From Chromatiaceae bacterium (GTDB lineage Bacteria; Pseudomonadota; Gammaproteobacteria; Chromatiales; Chromatiaceae): a stretch of 64,000 nucleotides of DNA. This document shows positions 62,270 through 64,000 of this stretch, in pieces (within the stretch, counting starts at the first letter, position 1; each line of letters opens with the position of its first letter). Location of the stretch: assembly GCA_024235255.1 (NCBI GenBank), contig JACKMT010000007.1, forward strand, positions 46,188-110,187, given 5' to 3'. Made by a program: the position numbers and the translations under genes. The notes beneath the pieces are model-generated. The model saw nothing but the letters and a program-made list of their open reading frames with translations. It did not search any database and was not told the DNA's origin.

Positions 62270-64000
62270 ATGAACGAAGAGAACCGCAGACAGCATCCAA
62301 GATCGGAGGCCGATCACCAGGCAACGCTGCTCTATCACGGCACCACGCTGTCGGACTGCCGTATCCGCAATTTTTCCAAAGGCGGGCTCTATCTGGAGAA
62401 CAGCGGCTGCGATTTCCATACCCTGGTAACCACCACCGTACCCAAACCGGGCGGACCGGATATTAAACACGCGCTGATCGAAATTCCGCGGGAGCGAGGC
62501 GCGGGAGAGCCGTTTACCATAGCGGTGCGCCTGACATACGTATCGGAAACGGGTATCGGTGTTGCCTATCTTCAGCAAAACCCCAAGCTTTTCCAATACT
62601 TTCAGTCTCTTTACGAAAAAACCTCAGGTGATCATGAACTTGTTGAAGCGCTGACAGAAGGCGTTAACCACTCATCTGAACAGATTGAGCTGGTATTCGA
62701 TCGGATCGTCAACACCTGCCAGCGCTTCCTCAACAAACATATGCCGGCGTTCTTCGCCGAGTGTGAGAAACGGCTGCCGGAGGAGGCCGAGATGGCGCCG
62801 GTTGACGCACTGAGAACAGATTTATATTACGCTCAAACGGTGTTGCGGGAGCAGGAATCCGCGATTATCAGCTCCCAGTCAACCCAGCTGACAGCGAGAT
62901 TCAATCAGCTCAGCGAGCGCACCGGTCCGCCGGAGCCGAACAGCTCCCAAGCTTCGATCAGCCAGGAACTGGACCTTGTCGATAAGGACGATTTTGAGGA
63001 GTGGGTGGTTATCGTAGGATTGGGGCGTTCTGTCGAAGCGGAAATACCCGCGCTGCTGCATATGGTAGAGATGGGGTTGACCTGTCTGATAAAACGCGCG
63101 ATCAGCAGCGATACCAATCCGGTATCCCCCGCCTTTCTGTTATGGACACTCAGCAACTCCCTGGCAAATCTCAATATAGAACTGCCGGTAAAAAGGATCA
63201 TCTATGGCATTTTCAAAGAAGTCGTTCTGAGCCAGATCGAGGAGCTGTACGCTGAACTGAGCGATATTTTCGAACGCCACGACATCGATACCAACGTGGT
63301 GAGCATCAAAGCAAAAAGTCCGAAATCGAAATACGCCAACCCTCACGCCAAGCCGGCGCGCAGATCAAGGGAGAGATCGGTGATGGGCACCCTCTCTTCG
63401 ATAATCTCTTCCGACCGGGACAATAAAGAGAGTAAAAACCGATTAATACACGACAGGCGCGCCGCCACCAGTAATGAGATTATCGACTCGCTGAACTCAC
63501 TGCACCGGATCAGCGAACGTCCGATCACCGAACTCATCGAACAGTCACTGGCTCGAAAAGGGGGGAAATACGGCGCAGTAAAACTGAACCGGGAGAGCCG
63601 GGAGACCATCTCTGCAACCGAACAGCTGCTCTCCGCGCTGAAACAGGACAGTCGCCTCAGTCAAAGTCTGCAGCATCTGGTTCGCGGTCTGGAAATTCCG
63701 GTCATCCGGGAGGTGCTTGAAAATCCCTCGTTGCTGGATGATGCCAATCATCCAGCGCGCAAACTGCTGGAGAGTATCGATAAGCTGGCGCCTTACGCCA
63801 ACTCCGCGGAAACCGAAGAGCCGTTGCTGCAGATTATCGAGCAGATCGGCAACGCACCGGCGGAACAGAGTCAGGATCAACTGATCGATGCAACGCAGAA
63901 GATCGAGACGCTACTCAGCCAAAAGAGAGAAGCTTTCGATCAAAACCTCTCCCTGGTGGTGCAGAGCAGCAGACAAAATGAGCTGCTGGAGAAGGCGCGC
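62270..64000 (+). CDS. PilZ domain-DUF1631 protein, truncated by the window edge
   Basis: An open frame from ATG 62270 to the last base (577 codons, no stop). The N-terminal PilZ domain (about 1-105) carries the cyclic-di-GMP binding pattern RRQHPRSEA (RxxxR) and NFSKGGLYLE (NxSxxG). Helical DUF1631-type sequence with many Gln/Glu/Lys heptads follows. No enzymatic motif is seen. The gene lies 134 bases after moeA and is unlikely to be part of the metal operon. Its role as a c-di-GMP effector is inferred from the domain. Confidence 0.82.
   Translation, partial: MNEENRRQHPRSEADHQATLLYHGTTLSDCRIRNFSKGGLYLENSGCDFHTLVTTTVPKPGGPDIKHALIEIPRERGAGEPFTIAVRLTYVSETGIGVAYLQQNPKLFQYFQSLYEKTSGDHELVEALTEGVNHSSEQIELVFDRIVNTCQRFLNKHMPAFFAECEKRLPEEAEMAPVDALRTDLYYAQTVLREQESAIISSQSTQLTARFNQLSERTGPPEPNSSQASISQELDLVDKDDFEEWVVIVGLGRSVEAEIPALLHMVEMGLTCLIKRAISSDTNPVSPAFLLWTLSNSLANLNIELPVKRIIYGIFKEVVLSQIEELYAELSDIFERHDIDTNVVSIKAKSPKSKYANPHAKPARRSRERSVMGTLSSIISSDRDNKESKNRLIHDRRAATSNEIIDSLNSLHRISERPITELIEQSLARKGGKYGAVKLNRESRETISATEQLLSALKQDSRLSQSLQHLVRGLEIPVIREVLENPSLLDDANHPARKLLESIDKLAPYANSAETEEPLLQIIEQIGNAPAEQSQDQLIDATQKIETLLSQKREAFDQNLSLVVQSSRQNELLEKAR

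Overview
This window is one continuous piece of a chromosome from a gammaproteobacterium. The gene orders fimV-truA-trpF-trpB-trpA-accD-folC and dedD-cvpA-purF-metZ, rimP-nusA-infB-rbfA-truB-rpsO-pnp, leuCDB-asd-fimV, and aroC next to an MFS transporter are all characteristic of that class (Pseudomonas and Chromatiales-type genomes). The low-potential redox genes (a ferredoxin-type 2-oxoacid oxidoreductase, a tungsten aldehyde ferredoxin oxidoreductase, HypF) suggest a facultatively anaerobic or microaerophilic organism, possibly a sulfur-oxidizing Chromatiales/Sedimenticolaceae relative. That placement is inference; no rRNA or other phylogenetic marker was used. No tRNA, rRNA, prophage, insertion sequence or CRISPR array was recognised.

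Layout. 1-4.4 kb (minus): the 5' end of a crotonase gene, hypF, a small methyltransferase and metZ. 4.6-7.4 kb (minus): purF, cvpA and dedD behind an extended -10 promoter. 7.5-12.6 kb: an accessory block between dedD and folC, which are neighbours in many relatives. It holds a flavodoxin-like gene (plus) and a four-gene 2-oxoacid:acceptor oxidoreductase operon (minus: gamma, alpha, beta and a GltD-like FAD/Fe-S subunit). Upstream are a promoter and two PdhR/FadR-type operators. 13.0-18.8 kb (minus): folC, accD, trpA, trpB, trpF, truA. 18.9-26.4 kb (minus): fimV, asd, leuB, leuD, leuC, with a LysR gene divergent from leuC. 27.4-31.9 kb (minus): MFS transporter, aroC, TolC-family protein, M23 peptidase. 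32.1-37.9 kb: ABC exporter and YheT-type hydrolase (plus), then tandem USP, ion transporter and deoxyinosine-type DNA glycosylase (minus). 38.0-46.6 kb (minus): the translation/RNA operon from rimP to pnp. 46.8-54.6 kb: a fused 5-oxoprolinase, a Sel1-SLT lytic transglycosylase, a PanP-type aspartate decarboxylase and a QueG-like Fe-S protein.

54.6-62.1 kb is the second redox block. The minus strand carries a four-cluster ferredoxin, a tungsten aldehyde ferredoxin oxidoreductase, an NAD(P)H/FAD subunit and a MoaD-like protein, in the order of the aorABCD operon of Aromatoleum. The plus strand carries a tungstate-type ABC permease and ATPase and moeA. A 3' boundary of two REP-like repeats and a perfect 18-bp palindrome follows the MoaD-like gene. 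The window ends inside a PilZ-DUF1631 gene that runs off the edge.

The two redox blocks share a design: a ferredoxin-type oxidoreductase core paired with an FAD subunit that could link it to NAD(P)H. The most promising leads are the regulated oxidoreductase operon with paired PdhR-like operators and the aor/tup divergent region with a nested stem-loop. Others are the palindrome/REP boundary and an intrinsic terminator in the rimP-nusA leader.
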